64,000 nt of DNA from Neodontobutis hainanensis (GCA_024349245.1 JALDNG010000004.1:7871501-7935500); one strand, 5' to 3'. Numbered from the stretch's first letter, positions 46,130-59,538 are shown. Numbers and translations: made by a program. The notes: generated by a model not told the origin, from the sequence alone.

Positions 46130-46690
46130 CAGCTGATCCTCGTCTTGTTACGTGGCATTAATGACACTTCAGTCATTGTGGCTTTCAAGCAGAGCCCTTC
46201 CACAGTGAACACAGGCTTGACATTTCCTGACATTTTCCCAACTAATTACAGTACAAATAATTAAGCATGTTCCTCTATGTAACAAATGAAGGCAAAAGCC
46301 GTCTGTCAGACTGGGCCATGATTGATGACACTCTGGGAGACTTTATCTGATGGGTCCTGCCATGAGGTACAGAGAAAGCAAATTTATTAGAACGAACAAT
46401 GCAAATTTAGAGTCATCTCATCCAGTTACGCGCCAAGGCAATATCCGTGTCAAGGTGAATGTGACAATGAAAGCAAAATATTAGCATTTTGTGGAGCGGG
46501 CTGAAGGGGAAATCAGAGCACTGAGATGACAGGCCTAATTATTTCGGCTCACACAGGCCAGGACAGCTGTTTCTGGTGTCCTGAACAAGCCTGTCACACA
46601 GGTAACCAAATAGGGTCTGCTTATAAGCTTCTGTATGCGACACTCCACCGATGTGTGTGCCACTAATGACCAATGCTAATGTCGCTGCCA
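46130..46690. promoter_or_regulatory. Strong candidate conserved element with SOX-POU overlap
   Basis: Contains TAATTA at 46243-46248, TAATTAAG at 46258-46265 and the overlapping words AACAAT (46395-46400, SOX-type) and ATGCAAAT (46399-46406, POU octamer). Further CpG-bearing, repeat-free text follows up to an abrupt boundary at the AAAT repeat (46697). No reading frame of at least 60 codons crosses it. This is one of the most enhancer-like blocks in the window. Confidence 0.5.
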
Positions 46691-46696
46691 TGTCAC

Positions 46697-46795
46697 AAAA
46701 TAAATAAATAAATAAATAAATAAAGTGGGGAGTGTGACAGTGTTTAAGATTTTCTTTTCAATTATAATTTTGAAATAAATAAATAAATAAATAAA
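46697..46795. repeat. Two (AAAT)n tetranucleotide arrays
   Basis: First array at 46697-46724 (about 7 units), second at 46773-46795 (about 6 units), separated by about 48 bp of unrelated sequence. Confidence 0.9.
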
Positions 46796-47284
46796 CAGTC
46801 AAATATATCTGCATAATTATATACACACATTTGTAAATATAATTTTGCAAAATAACAATAAATTATGACAGTAAACACTTTGACTATCCATAAATAATTT
46901 TTTGTGCCTTTAAAAAAAAAAGATTTAGCATCTCCTGTGCTCAATACAGTATTTCACATTTGTTTTAAGAAGAGATGAAGGAAAACACACATTGGCAAAT
47001 AATGGAATTCTGGTCAATTGTGAAACACATTTTATTATATTAAATTAAATACAAGATAAAAAAGATAAATCACTTAAGTGCTGAGGTGAGAAATGACTGA
47101 TGTTGAATAAAGCACATCTTTAATAGTTAAAATTCTTTTACAAGTACTCCACACCGAGTGCCATGCTCCTTCTTCATTACAATTTCTTGAGATGTATGAA
47201 CCAACAATGAACAATGGGTTTAGGCTTTTATGCTACCAAATAGCAATATGTTGTGTGCATAAATCTGCACTTTGGGGAATACAA
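46796..47284. other. AT-rich spacer, no gene seen
   Basis: AT-rich with A- and T-runs (for example 46913-46921). Nothing supported. Confidence 0.6.
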
Positions 47285-47600
47285 AGGTTGCCGCCCACAC
47301 TCATAATGAATCTAGAATTTGTACTCTAGGGCAGCTTCACAATGGCTCTTAAGGGGCAAGCAAATCCGGATTGGTTTGGAAAAAAATCTACTCGGGGATC
47401 AAAGTTTGCTGCTTAGTGGCTCGCTGGCTTGCTTGGAACAGATGGGCGTCGGAGGCACTATGAGCCCATTGAGATTCAGAATCCGAAGTGGCTGCTGCTG
47501 CTCGGTATACACAGGCAGATGATGCCTTTGTGTCCATGGATTGGTGATATCCATTTAGCTCAGGAGGGAAGTGGGTATTTTTTGGCTTATGACTGCCAAA
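47285..47600. promoter_or_regulatory. Candidate enhancer block with TCF/LEF site
   Basis: Balanced island with GATCAAAG at 47397-47404, CpGs at 47368-47394 and 47450-47486, and CTGCTGCTGCTCGG near 47492-47505. Two plus-strand frames overlap in different phases (47319-47522, 47429-47638), so neither is favoured as coding. Confidence 0.4.
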
Positions 47601-48289
47601 GTAAAGACAAAGCAGCAGTGAAACAGAAGTTAGTATGAAAAGACGTTTGTTTAGGGATTCATTTGCAAAGGTTTGTTAAAATATGCAGATTTCATATTCC
47701 TTAGTTGTAAGCATTGTAATTGAGTTTGTGTATCTTAAATGGAAACATCAGGAAGCCTTTGTACACTTTGCCACAGCTTATTCTTGTTTTGTTTTGTCTC
47801 TAAAACACCACAATTAACATCAGCTTTGTAGGCTATACAATCCTCCATTGTGTATATGTCCTCCCCATCTACAAAAGCAATGGAATTTTGCCATACAGTA
47901 GTTTTTGTATCTTATACTTGTTTGGGAAATCCATTAAAGCACTGATGTCTCAAACAAAGTAATTGAAATTCAAATTAACCAGAAGTACATTTAATATTGT
48001 AAAAGTAATCATTTAGCTATTGCAACTTCACTCATAATATCTTAAAGGGCAGGGGAAGACATGTCACTTTTTTGACTCGTTAACCCTGACCTTTATAATA
48101 ATGCAGCTCTAGATAGTAAAGGAATTAGAAGGCCTATTTTATACGCAGTTTGTGAATAGCTGTTCATAGCTTGGCTTGTGAGTGTATGAAAAAAATAATC
48201 TTTAAAATGTTAAATTCACAATCAAATTGATTTAAATACCTTATTAAAACATTTGAAATAAACATTGCAAAGAAATTGTTAAAGATTTC
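47601..48289. other. AT-rich spacer, no gene seen
   Basis: No motif cluster or coding frame. Confidence 0.55.
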
Positions 48290-48530
48290 CTATATATTTA
48301 CGCAGCCCCAGACGGCAGCTGTTGCCATCCCTTTAATGTTGAGAGTTCTGACATCACAGCTCTGGAGGTTCACTCTTGTCAGCTTTGAAATGCCATGAAG
48401 TTGAAGTGAGTTCAGAGTCAATGGCACAAAGCCTGACATCCTCTTTCCAATGCGACAGTTAATTCTTACAACACAGAAAGTCGATACTACAAGTGAATAG
48501 CATGATAGCACTATGTAAAACACATTTTTT
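48290..48530. promoter_or_regulatory. Weak candidate conserved element
   Basis: A 200-bp balanced island (GCAGCCCCAGACGGCAGCTG near 48303-48322 onwards) in AT-rich DNA. The 77-codon minus frame covering it has no recognisable domain. Confidence 0.3.
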
Positions 48531-49439
48531 TGTCAGTGATTGACTGTGCCCCTGTTAATATTAAAAACATGTTTTCCCTCGTTTGTTTTTAGTAGGTGTG
48601 TAATTGTATTCAAATGTTTTTTTTTTTTTTAACAGCTTTTATTTTGTGGCATATACAGCAGTGGTAAATCTAAATACGGCTTCACAAGACAGCTAAGCAT
48701 CCCAGAGTGACAACAGACTTCAACGTTTCAGGACAGTTGGGGGAATGCCATGTAAATACAGCATTATGCTATAATAGCTATCCAAAACTTAATTAAGGTG
48801 GCTGTGATATATGACAATAAATATCCATGTTGGATTCATATGATAATGACAAATGTGCGTATAGCAGCCAGGTCGTATTCGACACTCTATCATGTTACAT
48901 TTGGTTGAAAAAGAAGAAGCACAAGGAGACAGACAGAGTGAAAGCTTGAGAGCAAGACCGAGAGAATGCCTCATGGGCTAGCATTTAACCTGCCCACCAA
49001 TCCCAATCAATGTCATTACTTCTTTCCACTCCATTTTATCAGCTTCTAGTGAGTGTCGTTTCCTAGAAGTGACCGTTGTACAGCACACTATGAAACAGTC
49101 ACAAGGCTAATGGGATGAGATGCAAAGAATTATAAATGCTGACAGTAAATCATATTACATCCCTAATAAGCATTAACTGGATAACTGGGTCAAAGCTGTA
49201 TTATCTTAATTGATTTTTCTAAAGAAACCTGACAGTGAAATGTCAATGCTTGAATATTTCTTCATGCATCATTAAAACAAGATTGCCTTTTAACAAAAGG
49301 GGAGGAGGACGGGATCCTTTGGGCTGAATTGATTCTTGCTTGAGGCTGTCTTGCACAAGTAAGTGTATTACATAAAAATCTATACAGGATATTAAAACAA
49401 CACCCATTCTGCAAGACAGTTACAATTAAAAGCTGACAC
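48531..49439. other. Intergenic stretch with T14 run, no gene seen
   Basis: T14 at 48617-48630. Otherwise AT-rich or mixed, without a convincing block. Confidence 0.5.
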
Positions 49440-50330
49440 CCACCCATGCTTTTGTGTCTGCCACTGCTGCCTGCCAACAAATGCATCTCAGCATTGTGAC
49501 TCGCTGCAATCAATGGGCAGACTGTATAAACGCCCAGAAAGCTTATGTTAGTCGGGTAATAGAGCTGTTGCTTACTCTACAGTGGCAGCCAATCTGTGCT
49601 GCCAAATACCACAAAGACTTAAACGATACTGGAAAGAATCAGACCTGAGTGTAACAAGCTAATTGCAGAATTGAATTATGCATAATTTGTGGCTATAAGA
49701 AAAACATTACTGTCCATGGACCCTGATAGAACAATCTATGGCTCTCCGCTTCATGGAATGGTAGCATTGCTGCTACATTTTGTCAGACATCCCCAACACA
49801 TCTCAAATTTGCTGTTCATGAACCTCAACTTGTGATCTGAGGATTAATTTTAAAATGTCCGGTTGTTCGTGCTGCTATAACTCATGGTCAGACGTCAGCA
49901 GAAAGTTCCTTATGCTGACGGCATGTATAATCACTCACTGCATCATCAACTGGCATCCAGGCGAAATTTAATCTGATCTCTGTGAAATGGTTTGGGGGGT
50001 GTTTAACATATAACGTTACCACACCTTGGTGGATGAAGCCTGTTCTGAGGCTAGCGCTCTGTGAGATGGTTGGGTCTGTGTGTGCTGAAAGCTGGCGGAG
50101 AGAGCGGGTTGGACTGGGTCAGTTGGCACGTCTGCGGAGCAAATGCTGAGAATAAATCAGGCTCACTGACATGGTGCCTCTCATCAAATGACATCCTGTG
50201 GCGTCCCCATCAGTTACAAACTAATAAAGATGTACGCAAGGAAAACAGAAGCCATCATAGCAGATGCCAAGGTGAAATGCATCTAGTGTCTGAAGAGATG
50301 TGTCAGGTCTGAGTCTGTCAGAGGCCATTA
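49440..50330. promoter_or_regulatory. Strong candidate conserved element with octamer palindrome
   Basis: About 0.9 kb of mostly balanced text. AATTATGCATAATT at 49674-49687 is a perfect 14-bp palindrome combining homeodomain and POU-type half-sites. GCTAATTGCAG precedes it at about 49658-49668. Frames at 49454-49648 and 50061-50312 have no recognisable features. Candidate enhancer cluster. Confidence 0.45.
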
Positions 50331-52229
50331 CCAATGTCAGTGCATTTTGATTATTGGTGCAGTAAACCCATTATTGTGTGTCTTTGTAATTTGTAACTGC
50401 ATATTTAAAGCAAAAACACACACACAGTCAAAAAATGAAAAAACATCAGTAATAATGTTGAATCAAATGATTGTAATTTCTTATCAACAAACATCATTAA
50501 TACTTGGCTCTTATAATTGTTATTTGTTGAGTACAGAGTATAACATAAGGCTTTAGGAAGGGCTATAGTTCAGGCTATAGAAACAAGTAATGAGTGATGA
50601 AATGAGAGGAGGAGCGATGTGGATATGAAGAAGAATGTAATATTCATGAGAGCCATGGTGGAAGTAGTCTCTGAGCTCCTCAAAAACACCCCGCACACAG
50701 TAAGCAGCACAGACCGATGGTTCTCACCTGACATCTGCATATGCCATTCAGATGGGCAATATGTGTCTGCATCAGTGATTTCTAAACACTTTGGGGTCAA
50801 CAAATTATTAATATTTAGTATTAGCACTGATGACAATGTGGCATCCTCCTGAGAGCTGGGTAAAATGTTGAGCGGGGGCCATCCTCTTGACGTCAACTAT
50901 TTGGCAGATGGTGCTGTCAGTTCAGGTCTTCGTTTATACTTCCATGCATATGGCAGCAGCTCCCCTTCGTTAAAAATAAATAAATAACAAAGTGAATGTA
51001 GCTCATGTATTATCTATGGGGCTAAAAAGCATGCAAACATAAGCAGGAATGTATCAGAGGAGGCCCAAACTTCTGTAAACAACCAGCAGTGCCTGTTGTA
51101 AATGTGATTTTACTGACAGAAATAGCACAAACATATGGCCTGAGACAAGGAAAGGGACTGATACCTGGATCGGACATGTTCCACCAGGGCCCACGGCAGC
51201 GAAGTTGACAGATGTCATTTGACAGTGACGTGGCAGCCCTGCCACAAAATCACACTTTTGTTTGTTTTGTTTATTTTACATTAAAATATGTATACGTGTG
51301 TTACAAATCAATGTAAAATGCTTTAATCTTAATATTGGTACCTTTTACTATGCATTCCTCTATATTCTTTTTTAAAGTACTCTTTTCTTGATAACATCAA
51401 AAATTGTAGCAAAGTCGGATTTATTATGTTTGAAAACACAACTGACATGGGGCTAGAGCTGTACAGAACTGGCCCTGGGTTTGAAGAGGCAGATGAGTGG
51501 CAAAGTGAGGTCTCACTGGTTTACCTGCTGCAAAATCCCTTGTGACAAACCCAAACACTGATCAGCAGCTTTCATGTTGAAACCTGTGACTTATCTTTGG
51601 AAAGAAAGTACAGTGATAGAAGAGTGTGTCGCTAGGGGAGAAGGGAAGATAGAAGGTGTTAGAAAGCAACAGAGATGAACTTTTTCAACATTTAATTAGC
51701 AGATTATTTGGAAGTGCACTTGTTGACAGCTGTTTTGAATGTCTCATTTATTTAGGCCTGCTCTGACTTCTCGTCACTCTGTTAAATGCTCTCTTTTCAT
51801 GATTTAAGTTGTCTGCATCATAACATCTATTGCATTTTAACACTGGTTGTGTGGAGCCTACATTCTGTAACATATTTTATAGACCACAAAGTCAGACAGT
51901 GAAGCTCAATGCTCAATTTCAAGACTCTGGGACCAAAACAATGTGGCATTTTGATATGATTTTTATTGTATCTCATAAAAAAGAGTATGAGTCAAAGTTT
52001 TGGTGGATAAGTTAGTGGAATTCCTAAAATACTACATAGCCCCATACTAATCTAAAGTGTAATGTACTAGAAGCAGAGCCCGTATAGACATCGTGGACAG
52101 CATTCAGTTGAACTGGTGCTATGTGTCTGTCAGTGTCTGCAGATTTGTCATGTTACAGAAGTTATATCCAGTAAGTAAGAAATGTGAGGTAAATTTGTGG
52201 ATGGTAGGAGTCCATCATTCTGGGAGACA
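50331..52229. other. Intergenic stretch, no gene; balanced patch 50560-50960
   Basis: Opposite-strand frames at 50570-50896 (minus, 108 codons) and 50619-50852 (plus, 77 codons) coincide over a balanced patch and are unrecognisable, so I treat the patch as possible weak regulatory DNA. The rest is AT-rich. Confidence 0.4.
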
Positions 52230-52760
52230 GTGAGTTTTCCCTGCTAAACAAGGCCTTCATTGACCTAATAACTGGCAGCCTACTCAGTCACCAGCATGTT
52301 GAGTAGTATTCATTATTCATGCTCATTAAATTCTGGGCCTCGTACGAGCAAAGACTGCCAGCTTGCTGCCAAACTGTGTTGGTTTTGTGATGTGCCCACT
52401 TGAGACTTGGGGATTTAAAACCAGGACACCACTTCTGAAAAACTAGCATACAAATATCCTGAATTTATTCTGCTTCCAATTTAATTTGATCACATTTTGA
52501 CAAAATACACAATTATGCTCACCTCCATTCTTTTGCCGTGAATAGGATTTTGAATTAATAAACGAGAAAAATACACAGATCCTCCCCATGAAAAGAATTT
52601 GGAGTTAATTCTGCCTGTTTGAATATGCATATCCATAGTTAGATGATCTTTTTTTTTTTTTTGTCTTTTTCCTCATCGTTTATTCTGCATGGAAATGGAG
52701 CTTGTCAACAAAACCATTTTCCAATGAAAGGCATCTTTGTGGCATTCAAGACATACGCTT
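52230..52760. promoter_or_regulatory. Candidate conserved element with octamer-like palindrome
   Basis: Includes TTCATTATTCATGCTCATTAAA near 52309-52330 (given as its span), GAATTAATAAACG near 52552-52564 and the palindrome ATATGCATAT at 52623-52632. A T14 run (52649-52662) interrupts the right end. Confidence 0.35.
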
Positions 52761-55700
52761 TTGCATCACATCCAATTCAGTGTAATTCTTGCAGAAAAAA
52801 TTGACGGGCTCCTTTTCTATCTGTTACACATTTGTGATTTTTGGAGTGAAAATAAAGCAAAAACTCAATATCTGAAAGCACAGAATGTTTATCCCACATT
52901 ATGTCGCATTTAGCATGGTGTTGATGCTGAATACAAACGCTTTTTATTTTGGGCATTTTGTTGATACTATTCAGAAATGTAGATTTGTTATGATGCCACA
53001 ACACAATGAAACACTAAAGATTTGCCACATGCTTCGAAGAAGCCATGACAAGATGAACCGTAAAGGGTACACTAAAAATGAAAAATGCTTTGAATGTACA
53101 TGCTGCTTACAAGGTAGAAAACAGTCATATATTATACTTTTAAGCAAGACGGCCAATGTTTTACAAGCACGCTTCCAGTGAAGAAGTGTCAGTGTTACAA
53201 GTGCTCTTGAATGTAAAAGGCTTTTTTTTCATACATGTCTCAGCCAACAAGGATGTAAAAAGAACCAGTGACAGATAGGAAACAATTATTTATCAGGGCA
53301 TGCATCCACAAAGTAGCAGCAGCTGTCTGCACCATTTTCCAGGACGTTGGAGCCATCCATATTTGTCTCCCCTATACTCAAATCCCCAAGAAAAATACCC
53401 TCAGTTCCAGCACAGAAAGGGGATTACTGCTTTCCCATATGTTGTCCTGTGCAGAGACAGCTTATCAATCTAAGCCTGGTCAGTTGCTCTTTCATATACT
53501 CCTAATGTACTGGAAAGCCTTCCACACTTGGCTGCCCCTCGTTGCTGGTCCTGAACAGGTCTCAGTCCCAAGTCCCACAATACAGAACAATCAGGCTTTT
53601 CTGTTGGATTAGGAAAATGGAGCAGGAGGGGGAGGAAAGCCCCTGGTGGCTGATTGTTGTCTGGTAAGGTTATGTTTTAGTGAAATACTTCAGTGCCCAT
53701 TCTTTGTGCGGGAACTGTGTTAGAAACAAGAGGTCTAAATCAACAATGAGGCCCACCGGAGTCCTTATATTCATCATGTACTCTGACAGCGGCATGGCCA
53801 GGAATCATCTGGAATCATGTTCTGACAGTTCCAACAAATGTGAGCTCCCAGTTTCCCGATTTTTACCCTTTCCTCAACATAAGAGCAAGCCACAAAGAAA
53901 GAGCAGTGTGGTCAATAGGACATATTTACAATCCTGTGCATTCTAAGTGAACTCTTTGAGGCATAATGTGACATATTTGTAGAAGATCAGCAGTTAGTCT
54001 TAAATTGCTCTATTTGTCATAAGCAGATTCCAGATGACAGCACGCAATTTTGTGAGTCACAAACACACAATGGGCTCACTTGTGTTACATGAGCTCAAAT
54101 ATTAGTTTTGAGCCTGTTCTTTGAATTTCATAGATGGTTTGGATTACTTGCTCTAATCTAAGCACTTGTACTGTTGGGAATTTCCTGGGCTCTATGAGAT
54201 GGGAGTGTTTCCGAACAAACAAGACTTCAAAAGCGTGTGTGCTTAGCAGAAAGGTAGCATTGAACGAAACATGTATTCATTTCACAATATTTCTTTTTTT
54301 CACCCTTCAAAGCGTCTCTTTACATGGATCAAAAGCTTAACCTTTTGACCCCGGAGAAAAAAAATCTGCAAAATGTCCATGTTGCCCTGAAATGCAATAA
54401 AAAAACAGATGGATAATTGTAAAATTTAATGCAAAAGTGATTGGGTATTGAATTTTTTTCACAAACACAACACAATTATTTTAATTCACTAAAAATGTTT
54501 TAAATAAAGTCATATTTCTGAAAACTGGTGCATGCATAGTGTAGTTAATAAAATTACTTGGTAAGCCACTAATAACCTAAAGACATGCCGCTCTAATGTT
54601 TAATGACCTTTAATAGGTTTGTAATGGCTTTGAAAAAGATGATCTTCTATTGTGGTTGTTTTAGCCAGCTCAATTTTGAGTACAAATCTGGGGGTGTTTC
54701 TAAAGAATGCATTAGAAATAATTAAGAGCAGATTTGAAATGCTAAGCTTCTCCAGTTGAGTTAATGGGATAAACTAAAGCTAAGCTAAAAAAAAAAAAAA
54801 AGAGTTAGGAGAATGCCAAATCAACATTACATTTGCTATTTCAGTAGAACATTGCTCACTGTCATTTATACTATTTAGTTAATGCAAGAAGAAAGTGTTT
54901 TTTCAATTTAAATTCATCATTAAATTCTGTCTTAACAGCACAGTCTAAACTTTAAACAACGTTGTCTTGTAAACAAAGAAGAGCATAACTTTTCCAACTG
55001 TTTGTATTACATTACCCAATGTTTTTTGCTCTTATTGAAACCTCTTTTGTACATTCACTGTTCAAAGCTTTTAACTGGGTTTCTCAACCACAACTGGACA
55101 AAGGCTTACTGTCCAGAAAAGCCCAATAGTTAGAGCGAGAGAAAACAACACTGGACCATATCAAAAGCTGTCATTGACAGGAGCACTCTCACATGTGAGG
55201 CAGCCATGATCGGTGTCAGGCAGTTTCCATCCCCAGGCGAAAGGTCATGACGGTTGACTTCATCTCCCTCCCCTGGCTTCCAATCACTCAAATATAAATC
55301 AATACTGTTAATAACGGTTTGAACCATGTCTAAATGGGATATCTTTGCTTGAAGCAATATTAAAACATATTCCCTTGCTTAGACCCCTCAATTCCTCTCA
55401 AAAATGAAATAATGTAATTTTGTTGTGTTTTTAATACATTTTTAATAAAAAAAAGAATTTCAATATTGGCATTAGATTCAACTTCTTTTCTATTCACAAA
55501 TGTTTTCAGCAATATCAACTGACAAAACAATAAACCGATTGAATACAGCTGTCATTATAAAGATAATAGGTAGCACCTTTTTCTTAGCTTATCACTGTAT
55601 TACAATATTCATAGTTTACCAATCTTCACAGATGGATACCTCTTACATTATTGTCCTTAAAGGAAGAATTTTAATTTAAGTCTGATCACACAAAATAAAC

Positions 55701-57399
55701 AGATTACACAGTGATGAAAAAAAGCTCAGGTTGAAAAATGATCAGGTTCACGAAGGTCAAAGCCACTGGGTGTCTTGGATATCAGTCAAATTAACCATTA
55801 ATTAGCTTTCACACAACATCAGTAATAACCTACATGCTTTGGACATCAGCTAAGGCACATTAAGTGTTTTAAAAGGTGTTTCTGCTGTCATGTGACCTCT
55901 ATCTCATCTTGCTTTCATTTTCTATAGGGCATGCATCACTGGGCTAAGCATATTTACTCTGATAGTGCTGCCACAATGGAATTATGTGCACTTGTAAATA
56001 GTGTTAGCAGTCAGCTTTTCATTATTAGGCCTAGGTTCTGCGAGAGAACTCACTGCAAACTGTTTTGCTTTATGATCCATTCGAAAAGCCATTCAAATGA
56101 TGACCATAGATGAATGTCATTACTACTATGTATAAACCTTACTGCTCAGCCATGCAAGATGATCATCATTAAGATTTGTAGGCTCATGCTCAAGCAGAGA
56201 CAATACAAAAAAGATTAACTGAGGTATAAGGGTTAGATGACAATATACAATTGTGATGCTGTAATACACATTGAATGACGGATTTGGTTGTCTGTCTGTG
56301 AGAAAGATTTAACTCAGTTCTTATCATAAAGGACCTAGTTCTTATTAGTCTATTTCCTCTTGTCCAGTGCCTGTGTGTTCTATTTTGCTTATGAAAACCC
56401 AGCCAAGCATTTGTTTTATAGTGTAGGTATTCCATCTTAAAACACAATGTCCCTGCTACGCACAGTGAACATGATCACCAAAGAACAGATAATCTGTCAT
56501 TTGATTTGTCTATCAAGAGAGGGGCTTTATTTTCTCCCATAAGCCCATCATGCTTTGCTGTACAAATGAGCAATGGTGAAACTATGGTAACAAATAATCT
56601 GTTTTGCTTCAATGAAAAGTATGTATCATGGTGGGACACAAAGCCAGGGATAAACACTGAGAGAACACTGAACAATGGTTCTTAAGCAGGCATGTGTCCA
56701 AAACTTGGCTGCACTATTTACTTGCTGCCATCCATCCCTGCTCATGCGTGGCTCTGGAAAACTGTATGGTATGTAAACATTATATAGTAATGTCTATATA
56801 ATTTATATGTTATTTACTCGAATACATATGATTGTATTATGTTTTTATAATGCACCCTTTTTTTACAGTGTGCCTAATTGTATTTTTATCAGCTGGATAT
56901 TTACAAAACAATGTGTGTTTCTGAAATTATGCTGGAGCTTGGGATGTTGGGCGCATGAATGAATGTGCAGGCCTTTTATTGAATACTTACTATGTAAAAT
57001 CCACAAGGTGTTAAATTTCAATTCACCTGCTAAAACTAGCCACCTGCAGGCACCCTATCCATAGCATGAAAGCTTGCAGAATAAGCAGCTGTGTTTTCTA
57101 TATACCACTAAATGGATTTGCTAGTCTAGGATGGTCCTCCTCCAAAAAAGAAAGAAATAAAAAAGGCTCGAGCACATCTATCAATTTGCAAACAGACTTA
57201 AAAGTGTCAACAGTGGCACACAAGCCGTAAGAGACGTTCTGCTTATCCTACACCAATGCACCCCTTCATGTGATGTAATTTCATTCTCTACAAGATTCCC
57301 TCTTTTTACTCCTCTTCTTCTGTCACTATTGCTCAGAGGGGAACAGAGAGAGAAAGCCAATTCCAACAGTGACAGAAAACTGCCCACTCTTCCCCCATA
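52761..57399. other. Long intergenic stretch, no gene seen
   Basis: Mostly AT-rich. Somewhat balanced patches occur at about 53270-53600, 53680-53960 and 55130-55290. The 98-codon (52885-53181) and 114-codon (53268-53612) plus frames have ordinary composition but no recognisable domain. An A15 run lies at 54787-54801. A TAGCCACCTGCAGG word at 57037-57050 matches the reverse CTCF core at 11 of 14 positions, too weak to call. Confidence 0.4.
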
Positions 57400-58110
57400 A
57401 AATTAGAAAAGCTGTTCGTGGTTTTTATCTTTCAGATTTCCTGGGTTTTATGGCTAAATACTAAAGCACTGGAGGCTGGTCATGCTTTAAGCTACTAGAA
57501 AAGTTAAGCTTCAGCGTTGGGCAGCAGAGATATGGACTATAAGCTGACAAGTAATTAAACCAGCATATCTGTAACAACTGTCATCTCTTATTTCTCCACA
57601 GTCTGGAAGTAAACCAAAGGCAAGAAAGCCGAAAAGGATGGAGTCAGAAAAAAGGCAAGGGGGACAGTGTGTGTGAGTGAGTCTTTACATTACTGGGCAA
57701 CTGCAGGGTATATCTCCTGCCGAACAGTTTAGCAGACTTGGGCATTTAGGGGATTGTAGAGGAGATCAAAAGGGTCAGGGATCCTTTTACCAATTAACAG
57801 CAGGGAGACGGACATCAAATAAGGTGTAAATTTCAGCTCTGCACTTTTCAGTGAGCCAAGCATGAAATGCATTCTAATACTCTTTTAGAGTTAGATGCGG
57901 CTTTTGAACTACCAATGATGTCACCATGGCTCTCCCCAAGACGAGCTTAATCGCTTCTTAGAATGGCGTGTAGCCATCTTGTCCACTATGTAAGTGTCAA
58001 AAGGAGTGTTGAGTCAGGTACTGATAACAAAGGGACAATATGACTCCGGATTTAGTATATCTGCCATCTGAGACAATAAGCTTGCAGTGACAGAGGTTTG
58101 ACCTTCGGAC
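57400..58110. promoter_or_regulatory. Weak candidate regulatory block
   Basis: Balanced sequence with AGATCAAA at 57763-57770 (TCF/LEF-like) and ACCAATTAACAG near 57789-57800. CpGs are sparse. No coding frame. Confidence 0.3.
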
Positions 58111-58979
58111 TTGTGCAGCAGTATTATAGTGTTATTGATATATGTGCAACAGTTGCAAAAATAGATGATTACCTGAGTGACTTGTATGGGTGAACTGAAA
58201 TTGAAGTCTTCTACTTGGCTGAAAGTGATTTGAATTTGGACAACTTTATCTAATCATAGTGCACATATTTATATTCAATTGTACAAAGCCTGAGCAAAGG
58301 TTTGTGTGTTGTAATGCAATAAATTATTCTTTTTGTTTCTCAGGTCAGCAATTTTTATTCTAATTAAATGCTGAATTGTCAATGAACATGGGGTGAGATT
58401 TACTTACTTAAACAGAACAACAAAGTTTGTTAGTTTGAGTCTATTCAGTTAAAATACTCTAGTAGCATATACTTTATATCACCATTTTAAAACATGTGTA
58501 TTTGTATGATGTTATAATGACCCGTAGAAGGTGATGAAAAAGTATATATATATGTTCAAATTTTTTTTCCTTTTGTTTTAAACCTAAATATTTTTTCTTA
58601 ATTTGAACATGCTGCTATTAGTTAGAACAAGTCAGAATATGCTGAAAAATATACGCCAAAGACGTTAAGAACGCCAAGCTGCCTTGCTGTAAAGAACAAA
58701 GAGAGTGATTTGTATGCATAGGAGACTGCTATCAAAGGGGTGCCCAGTTATACAGTTTATCGCTTGCTAATATGAAAAGTTTCCCCCAGTGCATAATTAC
58801 ACACATTCCCTGGCAGTTAACAATAACATCAGGTAGCATCATTAAAATCATTATTTGTATCTGGATGAACATGCCTTTGGTTCGCAGTCCACACAAATGC
58901 AGATGTTTCTTCGTCTCTCTTTCATTATGCATGCTGGACAGGAGTAAGTAATATAATCGTTTGTAATTCAATAGAGCTA
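58111..58979. other. AT-rich spacer, no gene seen
   Basis: AT-rich with T runs near 58560-58568 and a short TATATATAT at 58543-58552. The 79-codon minus frame at 58732-58971 is unrecognisable. Confidence 0.55.
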
Positions 58980-59420
58980 TCTTAACTCATTTAGTTGTGC
59001 TAAAGGCTGAGTGAGAGAAAGACAAAGAGCCTCAACATTTTGCCACTGCTCATTATGCGTATTTTAAAACAATTTGCAATTCAAGGCCACACTAAGTGAT
59101 GGGGAGGGAGATGCCTGGGCTTCAAAGGCTGCTGCCAAAGAATGACCTCGTAGCCCACTTCGAGGGTCGCCACCTCCGATGAGCACCAGGAAGATTCAAT
59201 TAAAAGAATTTAAAAACAATGTGTAACTAGAAACTGTGGTGCTTATTATCCTACAGAGCCTTGCAATATTACTGACCTTAGCTTTTTTCATGTTCATTCA
59301 CTGTGCATCTCTCTCAGGGCACTTCTATCTATTATAATATCAGTGTAACCTTTTCACAGGGGTGCAATGTTATTCTGGGATATTACATTCATTCTAGCTA
59401 CTAATTGAATAAGTCATTAA
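58980..59420. promoter_or_regulatory. Weak candidate conserved element
   Basis: Balanced island with CpGs at 59147-59178 and TTCAATTAAAAGAATT near 59195-59210. It lies just left of a long microsatellite. Confidence 0.3.
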
Positions 59421-59472
59421 ACTGCACAGTTCTGCTCTTTAAAAGTGGCTGTGATAAAACCCTTTCGCTAAA

Positions 59473-59474
<2 letters not shown>

Positions 59475-59535
<61 letters not shown>
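59475..59535. repeat. (GT)n microsatellite, about 30 units
   Basis: Uninterrupted GT from 59475 to 59535 (61 bp), the longest simple repeat in the window. Such length suggests high polymorphism; alternating GT can also adopt Z-DNA. Confidence 0.95.

Positions 59536-59538
<3 letters not shown>

Noticed and set aside
53268..53612. 114-codon plus frame as a possible exon
   Set aside because: Ordinary composition but no domain, no convincing splice context with neighbours, and the 3' part is proline/serine drift typical of chance.
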